A DNA stretch of 64,000 nucleotides, from contig NC_079213.1 of NCBI RefSeq assembly GCF_029633865.1, forward strand, positions 97,899,978 through 97,963,977, given 5' to 3'. Shown here in pieces: positions 13,405-36,360 of this stretch. The notes under the pieces are model-generated. The model was given only the letters and a program-made list of their open reading frames with translations, was not told where the DNA came from and searched no databases. Every line of letters starts with the position of its first letter. Within the stretch, counting starts at the first letter, position 1. The position numbers and the translations under genes were made by a program. Source of the stretch: Lampris incognitus (lineage: Eukaryota; Chordata; Actinopteri; Lampriformes; Lampridae).

Positions 13405-15110
13405 AGGGTTCACAATACAGGGTTTGTAGGAAACTGGCATAATCAAATTGTCGAAAGACAGCCCAAAGACCCATTTATGACATGACTGAACCATTGGGAA
13501 ACACTGAGAGAGAAGGGTAAACAGATCAACAAGCACAAGAGAAAAAGGAAGAAAAAAAAAACAAAAAAACCAAACAAGCGGATGCAGATAAATAGGCCTA
13601 CTGACACTTATATAAACTGCCGATGGCACAAGTGTAGTATTACGGCCTTTTTGTGTGATGCTGGGGTTGAATTTTGAGGGGACAAATGCCTTAACTCCCC
13701 ACCGCTGCCTTTGACTAATCCACGAAGGACTTTTGATTCTGGTGCTGTTGAGCTATCGGGTGTGCAGGCCTTCCATTTCAGCCCGGCACCAGCGAGTCGA
13801 GTGTTAGTTTCTATCTTTTTAGAAAAATACTGTCAGTGCTGGGCTGCAATGCAAACCTGTAGCTGCTCAGGCCGAGGAGGCGAATGATCAACACGACACA
13901 CAGATCACGTTTAAAAAGGTTCGCCAGCCTTAACGACGAAGGAGTGATGGCCTGCTGTGGACTGTATAGAAAAAGTGAATTGTGTGTACGTCCTAGCGAA
14001 GTACCAAGGTGTTAGCACGAGTGATGTGGGTCCACAGGGGGTGGTGTTGCTGTGTGGTTATGCATTATGGACAAGAGAACTAAAGTGTCATTTGATTGTA
14101 GGCTTTCAGAGATGGTATGGGTGTGGATGTGAGGTAATGTGTGCTTGTTAATGTTGTGGGTACGTTTTTGTTTTTGTTTTTTTTGTTTTTGCTTTCACGC
14201 CCATCTGGGTGTTTTAATGGAGCCCCGGGGGTCGGGTCCAGGTTTGCTGCTCCATCACACCATACTGCCTCATACAGACACCAGGGGCCTCCAAGGACCA
14301 TTGTAGGATTAGGATTACTGTATAACAAAACAGAGGAAAACATAGAGAACATCTCTTTGGTCAAGGAGGAATTACATTTTCATGCTGGAAATGGCAGAGA
14401 GAGAGAAGAGGGGAGGGGGGGGGGACAAAAAAAAACAGAAGCCGCATTTCAGATATGATGATCACCACAAAAAATGTGCTGTAAAATCACTAATAATGAG
14501 AGAGAGTACCTTTTCCGTCTGTCTTTTGACGGGATGAACAATGAAAGCCCACTAGCGGAAGACAAAATTCCTCCTACTTCAACATGTCCCGTTCAATCTC
14601 ATCTGTAGGCCAGGGAGGAACTTTATGAGAAATGAAATTGATCTGCTCCCCGTGGCAATGACAGAACACCCAAAAGGGTCACGTTAAAGGCCCTTACTTT
14701 ATCAAGTCAGTACATCCTGCAAGAAAAACTAGACTGTGTTAACGCCAGCTGTCACTCACATGCACGGAGCTGTGAGCGCTCGGCAGAAACACAGACACGC
14801 GGTGCCATCGTGATGCTTAACAAAGTATGATTGCGTTAAGATTCGTGGCTTTTTAAACGAAAACTGGTGTTCAGCTTATAGAAGATGGAGCTCACAAGAG
14901 CAAAAGTTTTAACAGGGAGTGTACATCTTTTTTAGCCATTCCTTTTGTAGACGGGTGCCGGCCATCGATGTGGCTCAAGCTGAAGTACTGAGCGGCTGAT
15001 AGGGTCAGAGCGATACAGGAAGTAGTAAAGGGTGCCAAGATGACCAAGGATGTAACCATCCTATTTCCCCCATTGCTGCTCATTAACTTGGTGCAAACCA
15101 TTCAAGCCTT
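13405..15110 (+). other. fam78b 3' UTR and downstream flank
   Basis: Follows the fam78b stop. It holds A-rich and T-rich runs (13550-13575, 14165-14190), a G-run (14412-14424) and no recognisable gene or repeat. I could not fix a polyadenylation site. Confidence 0.45.

Positions 15111-15116
<6 letters not shown>

Positions 15117-15146
<30 letters not shown>
15117..15146. repeat. (CA)n microsatellite
   Basis: A 30-bp CA run between the fam78b downstream flank and the repeat belt. Confidence 0.9.
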
Positions 15147-15148
<2 letters not shown>

Positions 15149-15349
15149 CAAGTATACCAGAGCCATGATCACCGAAGGGACTTTTCACATGCGTGTTGTT
15201 GGCGCCACTCCGCACTCTCAATATGGCGGCATGGCCACAGAATAGTACGACATTCTGTCTATCGTAGTGATGACAGCGGAATAGCTTGTGAGGCAAAATA
15301 GGATAAAAGAGTCAATGTTGACAATCAAGGTCAAGATCAAGTAGAGCAC

Positions 15350-16245
15350 ACTGAAGATCAAAGAAGGTTGAATCCGTTCATCTGGATACAATGTTTATTG
15401 ACAGATATGTTTCATCACTTATCTAAGTGACCTCTTCAGTCTCAGCTGACTGCATGTATCCACCACCCTTATAAACAATACAGTACAATCAATCGACTAC
15501 TTTCGGCTGTTCCCGTTAGGGGGCGCCACAGCGGATCATCCGTTTCCATTTCTTCCTGTCCTCTGCATCTTCCTCTGTCACACCAGCCACCTGCATGTCC
15601 TCTCTCACCACACCCATAAACCTCCTCTTTGGCCTTCCTCTTCTCCTCTTCCCTGGCAGCTCCATATTCAGCATCCTTCTCCCAATATACCCAGCATGTC
15701 TCCTCCACACGTCCAAATCATCTCAATCCCACCTCTCTTGCTTTGTCTCCAAACCGTCCAACCTGAGCTGTTCCTCTAATATACTCATTCCTAATCCCGT
15801 CCTTCATCAAACAATACAGTACCATACAGTTGCATAACGACCAAAACCAACAACCAGTTTCATATGCAAATATTGGTGTGACTATTATCTACAGTTGCAA
15901 TGGCCATTTGTACTATTCACAGAGGATTTGGGAATGTTGCAATCACAGCACTGTAAGATGGTGACAGATGTATAACGACCAAAACCAACGACCTGTTTCA
16001 TGTGCCCATATGGCTGGCTGTGACAGTGACTTCAATTGCCATGTGTACTATTGAAAGAGAATTAATGGTCCCACCCATATTTGCACATGAAATTGGTTGT
16101 TGGTTTCGGTAGTTATTGTTTATAAGGGGTGGAGGATACCTGCAGTCAGTTTAGACTGAAGATGTCACTTAGTTGAGTGATGAAATGTATCTGTCAATAA
16201 ACATTGTATCCAGATGAACTGATTCAACCTTCTTTGATTTTCTTA
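15350..16245. mobile_element. Element with ~125-bp inverted ends, possibly Penelope-like
   Basis: Segment 15355-15479 and the reverse complement of 16120-16245 are nearly the same. Both contain TTCATCTGGATACAATGTTT, ATTGACAGATA and TTTCATCACT. The inner part has two diverged copies of TAACGACCAAAACCAACGACC (about 15836 and 15974). A LINE fragment with a target duplication sits at 15487-15808. The inverted-end layout and the GATGAAAnGTATCTGTCAATAAA tail suggest a Penelope-like element, but no reverse transcriptase is left, so the class is uncertain. Confidence 0.55.
15487..15808 (-). mobile_element. LINE 3' fragment (RTE/craft-like), with target duplication
   Basis: Minus-strand reading gives [31 protein letters not shown] and [18 protein letters not shown], the C-terminus of a fish non-LTR reverse transcriptase. 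It is 5' truncated and flanked by AAACAATACAGTAC at 15473-15486 and 15809-15822. A longer copy of the same family lies at 46440-47330. Confidence 0.85.
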
Positions 16246-16941
16246 CCTGGATTATTGAGCATGCATCAAAAAGCACATTGAAGAGGTTTATCATAGAAAA
16301 GATTGTCTTATAAAGTTGGTCTTTATTAAAGGTGGGGATTAGATGAATGCGACTTCAAGGTCGCGTCTCATAATGGAATGATGAAACAGGAGGAGGAGCC
16401 CTCTTTTGACCTTTGTTGTTGCTCATAGTGTCACAGCGGATGAAGTGTTAATGAAAACAACTCATGTTTGGACACAAGGTTACTCTTCCCATGCTGGATA
16501 TCGTCTACCTACACTGTTTCTGTGTGTCTGGGCCTCAAGTGTCTCTTACAGTAGCAGATGTGCCTGAGGACTGGGTGGGGTGGAGGGGTACGCAGTCCTC
16601 TGACGCTAAACTTGACTCATTAATGATTTGGTTTTTTTTGTTTAACTGATTAACAAGATTCAGACGCAGTGATTGAATGACAGGGGGGATTGTGTACAAC
16701 CTTAGAAGGGATAAGAAATGGTGGGGTGCTACAATCCTTCCTCTCAGACGGGCTGGACTTTGCATGCAGTGTTTTTAACTCATTAAAACAAATGTCCAAC
16801 ATATATGGCTGTGTAAACTTACTGAGGGAATCACGTTAAGCTTGTAACGTTACAGTAGTGCAAAGGCAGTTACAAAGGGGCCACAAGTAACTTTTCCCTC
16901 CCGCAAAGGCTGCGATTGACTGCAAAAAAAGAGTTTATATT
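16246..16941. other. Intergenic, no feature seen
   Basis: Between the inverted-end element and the first SINE. No coding similarity or repeat recognised. Confidence 0.4.
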
Positions 16942-17865
16942 GGGGTGTCCATGAAAGGTGGTGGTCTATTCCGTTGCCTACCAACACGGGAATTGCTGGT
17001 TCAAATCCGTGTTACCTCCGGCTTGGTCGGGCATACAGACACAATTGGCCGTGTCTGTGGGTGGGAAGCCGGATGTGGGTATGTGTCCTGGTCACTGCAC
17101 TAGCGCCTCCTCTGGTCGGGGGCGCCTGTTCGGGGGGGAGGATAGTGTGATTCTCCCACATGCTACGTCCCCCTGGTGAAACTCCTCACTGTCAGGTGAA
17201 AAGAAGCGGCTGGAGACTCCACATGTATCGGAGGAGGCATGTGGTAGCCTGCAGCTCTCCCCTGCTCGGCAGAGGGAGTGGAGCAGCGACCGGGACGACT
17301 CAGAAAGAGTGGGGAAATTGGCCGGATATAATCAGCTCTGTGCATAACTGTAGTCCACTGACTTCCGGTTTCTACTGCAGCGGTCATACCAGTTTCCTGT
17401 TTGTTGGCGTGTGCTATTGACAATGGCATATTTTTCACGATGCCTGCAAGATTTACCGTGGATAAATGTCAACGACATGCACAGAATTGTTGACAAACTT
17501 TCACCTGCACCTACCAGCAAACGGGTGAAAAGTTTCAAGCTGTACATACCAAGTTACATCCACAATTATGAGGATGAGCGGACAGACGGGCGGATGGAAT
17601 TGTGGACATAACTTGATATGTACAACTTGAAACTTTTCATTCGTTTGCTGGTAGGTGCAGGTGAAAGTTTGTCGACAATTCTGTGCATGTCGTTGACATT
17701 TATCCATGGTAAATCTTGCAGGCATCGTGAAAAATATGCCATTATCAATAGCACATGCCAACAAATAGGAAACTGGTATGACCGCTGCAGTAGAAACCGG
17801 AGGTCAGTGGATTACAGTTATGCACAGAGCAGATTGGGGAGAAAAGAGGGGGAGGTTATATCAAC
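16942..17865 (+). mobile_element. tRNA-derived SINE copy 1, split by a foldback element
   Basis: The head has a degraded A-box-like GGTGGTGGTC and a B-box-like GGTTCAAATCC. The body contains GTGTCTGTGGGTGGGAAGCC and GAAACTCCTCACTGTCAGG. The 3' end TTGGGGAGAAAA is displaced to 17833-17845 by the foldback element at 17336-17829. This SINE family occurs eight times in the window. Confidence 0.85.
17336..17829. mobile_element. 494-bp foldback (palindromic) element
   Basis: The arms 17336-17567 and 17598-17829 are each 232 bp, near-identical inverted copies. They end CTCTGTGCATAAC and GTTATGCACAGAG around a 30-base loop. The element lies inside SINE copy 1, which continues on both sides. No long frame survives and I do not recognise the family. 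Confidence 0.9.
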
Positions 17866-17869
17866 ACAC

Positions 17870-18890
17870 TAATACTGTGACCAAAGACTCAAAGATGCTA
17901 AGTGCAAGTCAAACAAGACAGCCTCATGAATGTCGTATCGCGGTGCTAAATATATGTTACATTGTTTTGGAGCATGACTGAGTTGTCTGCTTGTTAAACA
18001 GGGAGGAGATGTGCAATGATCCCCACTCAAAATAAATAGAAATCAGGGTTGAAAGAAACATTTTTCCTTTTATGAGTAATCAGCATAATAACAAAGCCCT
18101 TGCTTATACCCGCATGACCCCAGAAAAAAAAGTAGTTCTAGATTAAAAAAAAAAGAAGAATCATACAGTCAGGGTTGGGAAAGTCATTTTCAAAGAAATG
18201 CTTTACACTCATCTCTGATGCAATCAGGAGGACAATCAATTCAGAGCATCAATCCCCGGCAAAGTTAATCAATTTCAGTTACCTTCTGATAATCCCTCCA
18301 CATCTACACAAAATTTAAAAGAATCAATTTATTCAATTTTTAAATTATTTAATTATTTAGACCAAAGATTAATATCATTTCCAGGTGTATAAAATTGTAC
18401 CAAAATCAAAATGCATCCCCCCCCCCATCAAAACACCAGCAAACTATATCTCGCATGCATATCTTTACGGTTGGTTTACTGTAATCCTGTTCTGTGTTGC
18501 TCTACGAAGGCCGGGGTGGACACATCCTCCACGCTCAGAGAAACGGTTCTGCTGCTTAAATGTATGTAGACACACACACATGTACTTCCACATGTCCAAG
18601 AGACAATATGTTGCCTGGCAACAAAAACAGTTTCCCAAAATAACCAAGCGAAACACAACCTGAGAGTCAGGATGTACAGCATGATATCATTACCTGTGCG
18701 CTCACGCTTTATGGTCACTACGACGCCACAGCTTTAAGATATTAAAGTGAAGATGTTTCATTTGGACAGGAGTTTGGGAAAAGCCATTGTGTCCGCTTGG
18801 CAATTAACTCCTTTGTGTGCCTGTGAAAATTCACTAAATACTAAAATTTGACACATACGTAGAAATAATACACTCTAGCCGGACCGCTAA
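17870..18890. other. Intergenic, no feature seen
   Basis: Contains A-rich and C-rich short runs (18128-18160, 18418-18426) and nothing I can assign to a gene or known repeat. Confidence 0.4.
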
Positions 18891-19047
18891 TGTTGGTTTG
18901 GGAAAAGTTTCGCCGCACATCCAATCCGCTTCTTCAAGTCCGACCTCAGGTGGAAGAGCCTCCCGACTTTTATTAACGTGGAGAAGCTGCTCGCCTTGAT
19001 GAGTGAGGATGCGTTGTCATTCCTCCCAGTAATGCCAAAAAGGATTG

Positions 19048-19471
19048 CACCCCCCCCCCTTTCTCCCCAATTGTATCCAGCCAATTACCCCACTCTTCTG
19101 AACCGTCCCGGTCACTGCTCCACCCCCTCTGCTGATCCGGGGAGGGCTGCAGACTACCTCCTCCGATACCTGTGGCCAGGCGCTTCTTTTCACCTGACAA
19201 TGAGGAGTTTCGCCAGGGGGACGAAGCACGTGGGAGGATCACGATATTCCCCCCCAGTTCCCCCTCCCCCCTGAACAGGCGCCCCAACCGACCAGAGGAG
19301 ACACTATTGCAGCGACCGGGACACATACCCACATCTGGCTTCCCACCCGCGGACACAGCCAATTGTGTCTGTAGGGACGCCCGACCAAGCTGGAGGTAAC
19401 ACAGGGATTTGAACCCGCGATCCCCGTGTTGGTAGGCAACAGAGTAGACTGCTACACTACCCGAACACCCC
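19048..19471 (-). mobile_element. tRNA-derived SINE copy 2
   Basis: A complete minus-strand copy, with the head GGGTAGTGTAGCAGTC and B-box GGTTCAAATCC at the right. It is flanked by AAAGGATTG at 19039-19047 and 19472-19480. Confidence 0.9.
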
Positions 19472-19665
19472 AAAGGATTGTATTTCTAAACGAGACACGT
19501 AGCAACATAGTCTATGCTTTGCGATGATGCAGTGAGGATTGTAAAGGCCTGTACACTGGTGAGACTACGCAGCTCCTATACAGACACATGGCACAACAAG
19601 AGTGAAAACTTTGGACCAAGACTTTGCAGTCTACACCCATCTACAGAAAAAGAGAGACACCCACA

Positions 19666-20100
19666 CGTCCGGGTAGCGTGGCGGTCTATTCCATTGCCTA
19701 CCAACACAGGGATCGGCAGTTCGAATCTCCCCGTGTTACCTCCGGCTTAGTTGGGCCGTGTCTGCAGGTGGGAAGCTGGATGTGGGTATGTGTCCTGGTC
19801 AGTGCCTCCTCTGGTCAGTTGGGGCACCTGTTTGTGTGTGTGTGTGGGGGGGGGGGCTGGGGGGAATAGCATGATCCTCTCACACGCTATGTCCCCCTGG
19901 TGAAACTCCTCACTGTCAGGTGAAACTCCTCATTGTCAGGTGAAAAGAAGTGGCTGGTGAGTCCACTGTATCGGAGGAGACGTGGTAGTCTGCAGCCCTC
20001 CCTGGACTGGCAGACTGGGTGGAAAAGTAACCGGGAAGGCTCAGAAGAGTGAGGTAATTAGCTGGATACAATTGGGGAGAAAAAAAGGGGGGGGGGGGGA
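19666..20100 (+). mobile_element. tRNA-derived SINE copy 3
   Basis: Starts CGTCCGGGTAGCGTGGCGG (A box), then GGCAGTTCGAATC (B box). Ends AATTGGGGAGAAAAAAAG and a G-run. One internal segment (TGAAACTCCTCACTGTCAGG, about 19901-19920) is duplicated in tandem. Confidence 0.9.
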
Positions 20101-20958
20101 GAAAGACACAGATTCGAGGAACGGGACGACCACGTTATTGACCAAGTAGACGGATGGCTCAAGAGGGGCGTGAAAGGGGCTATATTTATGTCAGACCAGA
20201 ACAGCCCTCACTAAGCCAGGGGTGGGGGTACTGCTGCTGCCTATCTATTCTACACCTTAGCAGTTGGGTGCACCAACCTGTTCGTAAGTGGGAGGGGCAT
20301 AACATGTTCGGACAGTGCCAAATGTGATGGCACTTTCTGCACACGCGTCCTCACATTTTCACTCATCAAGGGAAGGCTTTGTCCACAGAAGTAAACGCTG
20401 GGGGTTTTCCACCTGACATTAGAACCAAAGAAGCCAATTGGTGCGCTGTGAAGTATTTTCAAACCTATGTTGGCAGTCCAGTTGTCGGGCTTTATCTTTT
20501 ACAAACAATGTAGTATAATCATACTGGAGACTGGTGGTTGAACACGTCCCAAACAATCAGTCAGTCGGTCCTTCTGAAAATATCACCCCTCCCCGTCCCA
20601 TTACAGCGGTGTGCAGGTTTCTCTCTCTAGTGGAAACAACAGGGGGGGACCTTCTTTACTTTGGCCACTATATTTCTGCTGCATGGTTACCTTTCCCAGC
20701 TGAGGCACTTATTGGTGTCTGAGGCCCATCATGACGCTGTGCAATCCAATAGTTTGTCCACCATCTTCCCTTCTCTTCTTTGTCCCCATCCTAAAAAGGA
20801 AGCCCCGCCTCCTTTTTTCTTTGTTTTCTTTTCTTTTTTCTAAATTACTATACCATAATTAAGTCCCCCCCCCTTCACTTCCCCGACCTGCTGTTCTCCT
20901 CTCCCAGAGTCTGTGTGAGTCTCTCTCTCTTGGGCCCTCCTGGCATTTCTCATTTGTC
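20101..20958 (-). other. slc35a3 3' UTR and flank
   Basis: Lies downstream of the slc35a3 stop codon on the minus strand. It contains pyrimidine- and C-rich runs (20800-20880). I could not fix a polyadenylation signal. Confidence 0.45.
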
Positions 20959-32265
<11,307 letters not shown>

Positions 32266-32299
32266 GTGGGCACACTGGGCGGTCACCCCACTGCACAGT

Positions 32300-33180
32300 G
32301 TAGTCAGAGGATGACTGCGGGGGATGAATGAATACAGGAGTCATACATGTGTCAATACAGGGGTCAATATCGCAGGACGTTCAAATTCAAAGGGGCTTTA
32401 CTGGCATAAGAAACATACATTTACATTGCAAAAGCAAGTGTGAAATAAAACAAAAACAGAACATACAATAAGTAGAGTTCTACTAGAATAAAGACATGTG
32501 GAAACGGAATGTGTCACATTGATACACTGTAGTCAAATATAATTCTGGTTAAAAAATATAAATCAGAGAACGCGCGCGCGTAACACCTACAGTCATGGCA
32601 GGTAAATCGCATATATCTAGAGAGGTGATGTTTGTTTTGTGTATGTTTTTTGTTTGTTTTTTGTGTGCTAAGCAACAGAGAAAGCAATGGGACTCGATTG
32701 GGAAATAAATCGGCATCAGAGATTAGTCTCACCTTTTTTTTCCTTTTTTCTTTTTTTGGACCGGTACTCTCACAAATATATATCCCACCGAAAGCAGATT
32801 CAGATGCGTTGGACGAACTGACTTTGCGGCATTTGAGAGTTTTCAGTGAAGGGGTTAAACCGAACCAGGTACGGAAAGCTAGCGCAACACAGCTGTCAAA
32901 ACAGCAGCAGCTCAAGTCCTCGCGTCCATTGACCGACGCCGGCTGACCGAGCAGATGCTATCTTCGGCCGATTCGCCTGCTATTCCACGTATGCTGCTGC
33001 GCCGCCATCGTTTCTCATCTACCTTTTCCAGTAAACAGTAAAATATTAAGCAAGGTAGCAGAACGAGTAATTCTAGCGGGACTTCCGCGTACCGCCTTCT
33101 TTCTCTCTTGTTGGAACAGCGACTCCTCCTACGAGCTACCGCCACCTGCTGGACTGATACGGCACTGAACGCGTAATACA
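32300..33180 (-). promoter_or_regulatory. Probable slc35a3 5' UTR/promoter region
   Basis: Upstream of the slc35a3 start. An acceptor-like CCCCCGCAG (minus strand, near 32316) would begin the first coding exon. CG-rich sequence at 32920-33170 (TTCGGCCGATTCGCC, CTGCGCCGCCATCG) is a plausible first exon and promoter. A repeat fragment (32384-32450) lies between. Inference from position and composition. Confidence 0.4.
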
Positions 33181-33960
33181 TATTCTATCCGGTGGTTCCC
33201 AAACTTTTTACCTCTCTACCCTCTCATAATCCCGTTTATCCTCACCAAAATAATAATATAATGAAAAAACACCTGTGATTCATCTTTCTTTCTAAGATAT
33301 TTGATACAAATTATACAAAAAAGTAGACTCTTGTACTTGTTCAGAGGTGGAGCCTAACCATCTTTTCTTTTGGCTCTGGCAAAAATGTCAGCTCCTTTTC
33401 GTTTCTCAGAAAATGTTTACTTGGATATTTCAAAATTTCAAAATTGTGATGGGTGAGCACGCTACGTTTAGCTAGCCATTTCAACAGGATAACGAAACGG
33501 CTTTGTGATGAGTTGGGTCAGCCCATTTATCCCATTAAGAATGCAGGTCGTAAGGTGTAATGTTTCAGGGGGTGGACTAGATCTGAAGATGAAGTACTGG
33601 GAGGACAACGGATCTGTGCAACATGTTTTAGAAATCAATGTTTTGCAACCTCGGAAAAGACAAGATCTAACAAGCCAAATTTGATCTTTGGCTTCCATAT
33701 GGTGAGACCAAACCGCTGGCGTAGGCTTTGTTATAATCCGATATGATCAAAACAAATAGTTCAATAAGTAGAGACATAGTGAATGAAGTAAAGATACTTA
33801 TTTATTATAAGGAATGATTTAGCAGAAATGAATACATGTCAAGAAACTCTTTGGCACTTACACTCAACAGGGAGATTGTTTAATCGCGGGGCATTAGCCC
33901 TGAACAGCAGCAAAATAAATCCCCCCATGGAGTCCAGACACTGGTGGTGGTGGTCGATGA
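33181..33960. other. Intergenic between slc35a3 and the SINE/L1 cluster
   Basis: AT-rich sequence. I see no gene or named repeat. Confidence 0.4.
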
Positions 33961-33974
33961 CTTCTGCCGAGATG

Positions 33975-34210
33975 ATAGCTATTCCATTTCTTCTTGCCAT
34001 TCCTCCGTCAGCGGCACAGACAGGAGTATTAACCCTAACATGCATGTCTTTGATGGTGGGAGGAAACTGGAGCACCTGGAGGAAACCCATACAGACATGG
34101 GGAGAACAGGCAAACCCCACACAGAAAGGACCTGGGACAGCCTGGGATTCCAAACCAGGACCTTCTTGCTGTGAGGCAACAGTGCTAACCACTGGGTCAC
34201 CGTGCCGCCC
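33975..34210 (-). mobile_element. tRNA-headed SINE (second family), truncated
   Basis: The minus-strand head GGGCGGCACGGTGACCCAG leads to GCCTCACAGCAAGAAGGTCC and CCCCATGTCTGTATGGG. The tail contains AGTATTAACCCTAACATGC (plus sense). It shares both head and tail type with the copy at 37857. Confidence 0.85.
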
Positions 34211-34338
34211 TGTAAGGCTGATAAGGCTGATGAAGAGATGAAACTGTGAGGACTAGGTGGTGATGGGGAGGTGGATGGGGCACCTATAACAGCAGCACGA
34301 ATGCCTGGAGGCAGGGAGAGAAACATATTCCATTTCCG

Positions 34339-35150
34339 GTGTGGGAAGATGGTGGTGTAAATTCACGTTTGCAGCAGCCTCACCCAGGACCGGTGTGGGA
34401 AGATGGTGGCACAAATTAGCGTTTGCGGCAGCCTCACCCAGTACATGCAGTGTCTTTGTCCACGTCTGTGTCTAAGTTTGTCTTCGTTCGATGGCTGGGA
34501 GAGCTGGTGCTGGATCGGCTGGGAAAGCCTGGTCTGCTGTGTCCTGTTGGCCCAGGGACCACGGCCCTGCTTGGAGCTGTGCCCGAAGAGGTAACACCAA
34601 GGACGGTCTGACAGGACATGGGAGCGGGGCAGGCTAAGCTAACTGCTAGCCCACCATGCAGACTGGCAGTTCCAATAACACCGAGGGCTGTCTGGTGGCG
34701 GCCTCGCCTAGCCTTGACTGTGTTTTTAGTGTCGTCGTGTGGAGTGCAGGGAGGTGTGTCAAAGGTGTCTGGCTGGGAGAGCTACCATTGGATTGGCTGA
34801 GGAAGCCTGGTCTGCTGCATCCTGTGGGCCCAGGGACCACGGCCCTGCCTGGAGCTGTGCCCGAAGAGGTCTGACAGGAAGCGGAAGCAGGGCAGGCTAA
34901 GCTAACTGCTAGCCCATGCAGACCGGCAGTTCCGACAGTCATCCTGGCTGGCGTTTGTTATCTGGACAGTGATTTTTTTTTATTTTTAGTTTAGATATAT
35001 GTGTTAGTTTGGATATATGTGTTCTTGTAGTTTTGGATATGTGTTTTTGTCGTTGTGTTGTACTGCTGTGGGCTGGGGGAAACGATGTTTTGTTAAATTT
35101 CATGTCCGTAACTGCATGAAATGAAATGACAGTGTTTCTGATTTCTGATA
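34339..35150 (+). mobile_element. Retroposon-like repeat with internal tandem duplication
   Basis: GGTGTGGGAAGATGGTGG occurs at 34339 and again at 34391. A longer unit, GGCTGGGAGAGCT to TGCAGACTGGCAGTTCC (about 34493-34676), is repeated at about 34771-34934 with small differences. The 3' part is T-rich and contains TGGGCTGGGGGAAACGATG. This resembles a fish retroposon leader known to me only by pattern; it is not coding. Confidence 0.6.
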
Positions 35151-35269
35151 TTTAAAAAAGACAGCAGCAAGACGATAGGCTAACCACGCAGGTGTGTCGC
35201 TGTGCTATTGGATAGATGAGAACAGGTTATGTGATCAGCTGACAACTCAATTAACAGCCCCAGACAATG

Positions 35270-36360
35270 ACAGCAAGGGAAAATATGAGTGATCATGCAT
35301 GACAGATGAGAATGTCAGGATACTTTTTACTGATTACTTTTTTAAAAAGATAAAAGGTTCTATTCCAAGAGAGATTCCGGCTATTATTCATGCATTCATC
35401 GATGCATCTAACTCAGAAAGCAACAGACATCTTATAAGTAAGTTATACTATGGCATCACATCACCGAATAAGGACTCCACAGACTATGTGAAACATCCAT
35501 CCATCCATTATCTCAACCGCTTATCCTACTCTCGGGGTCATGGGGATGCTGGAATCCATCCCAGCAGTCATTGGGTGGCAGGCGGGGAGACACCCTGGAC
35601 AGGCCACCAGGCCATCGCAGGGCCTATGTGAAACAACAATTGGAAAGAGTTGGACACTGAAATATCTGAGGACATGTGGTTGGATGCCTGGAAAACGCAA
35701 TCATCCTCCACCAACTCCCAGACCTGAAGAGGCTTCTGCTGGAAAAACCTGATTCACTTTTTTATCAGCCCTAAACAGAAGTCCAAACAAACCGGCACTC
35801 AGCTGAGCTGAGCTGTTGGAGGGAATGTGGGGAAATCATGGTTGATCATGCTCATGTTTTTTGGTCGCGTCCCTCCATTCAGACTTTTTGGAAGGAAGTA
35901 TCAGTTATCACCTCAAAAACCCTGGGTTTTAGCATTAGTACTACATTCTCATCCTTGTTTCCTGGACATATCCCTGATGGATAAAATAAAACTGATTATC
36001 TTTTGAAGCTCTTGCTGGCGGCGAGTAAAAAGGCCATTACAAAACACTGGCTTCAGAAAAACAGTCCTACTATTGGACTTTTCATTAACATTGTCCAACA
36101 ATTACATCTCTGAAGAACAGATGACTTACTCTATTCGGCTCCAAAAAGAACAGGTAGAAAAACGGTGGGAAAAATGGAGTATTATTTGGCCAATCAGAAG
36201 GATAGCTCATAGTTATTGTAAGTATACTGTATGAGACACTCTACTTTAGCGGTTTCTTGATTGTCCCATGAACTCCCGTTTTTGTTTTTCTGTTCTTTTT
36301 GTTCCTGTAATGAAGAAAAGACCCAGAAATACAAAAAAAAGAATTGCAGGATAAAAGAAG
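35270..36360 (+). mobile_element. L1-clade LINE, 3' part of ORF2
   Basis: Reading fragments include YSAPKRTG, SCWRECGEIMVDHAHVFW, SIQTFWKEVSVITSKTLGF and LLLAASKKAITKHWLQKN, the C-terminal Cys-containing region of L1-type ORF2. It is broken by frame changes and interrupted by a SINE fragment at 35495-35623. It may belong to the same clade as the L1 at 61516. Confidence 0.75.
35495..35623 (-). mobile_element. 129-bp SINE tail inserted in the L1
   Basis: Begins CATCCATCCATTATC, then CTGGGTGGC-type tail with GGCGGGGAGACACCCTGGAC. It has a perfect 11-bp target duplication CTATGTGAAAC at 35484-35494 and 35624-35634. It matches the 3' third of the SINE at 63331-63717, so it is a 5'-truncated retroposition product. 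Confidence 0.9.

Noticed and set aside
16942-17050. A functional tRNA gene
   Set aside because: The A- and B-box-like motifs are the head of a SINE repeated eight times, and no full tRNA cloverleaf can be formed.
32514-32946. Overlapping frames on both strands near the slc35a3 upstream region
   Set aside because: Low-complexity starts (FVCFLFVF, KKEKRKKK) and no recognisable domain; more likely UTR or promoter DNA.
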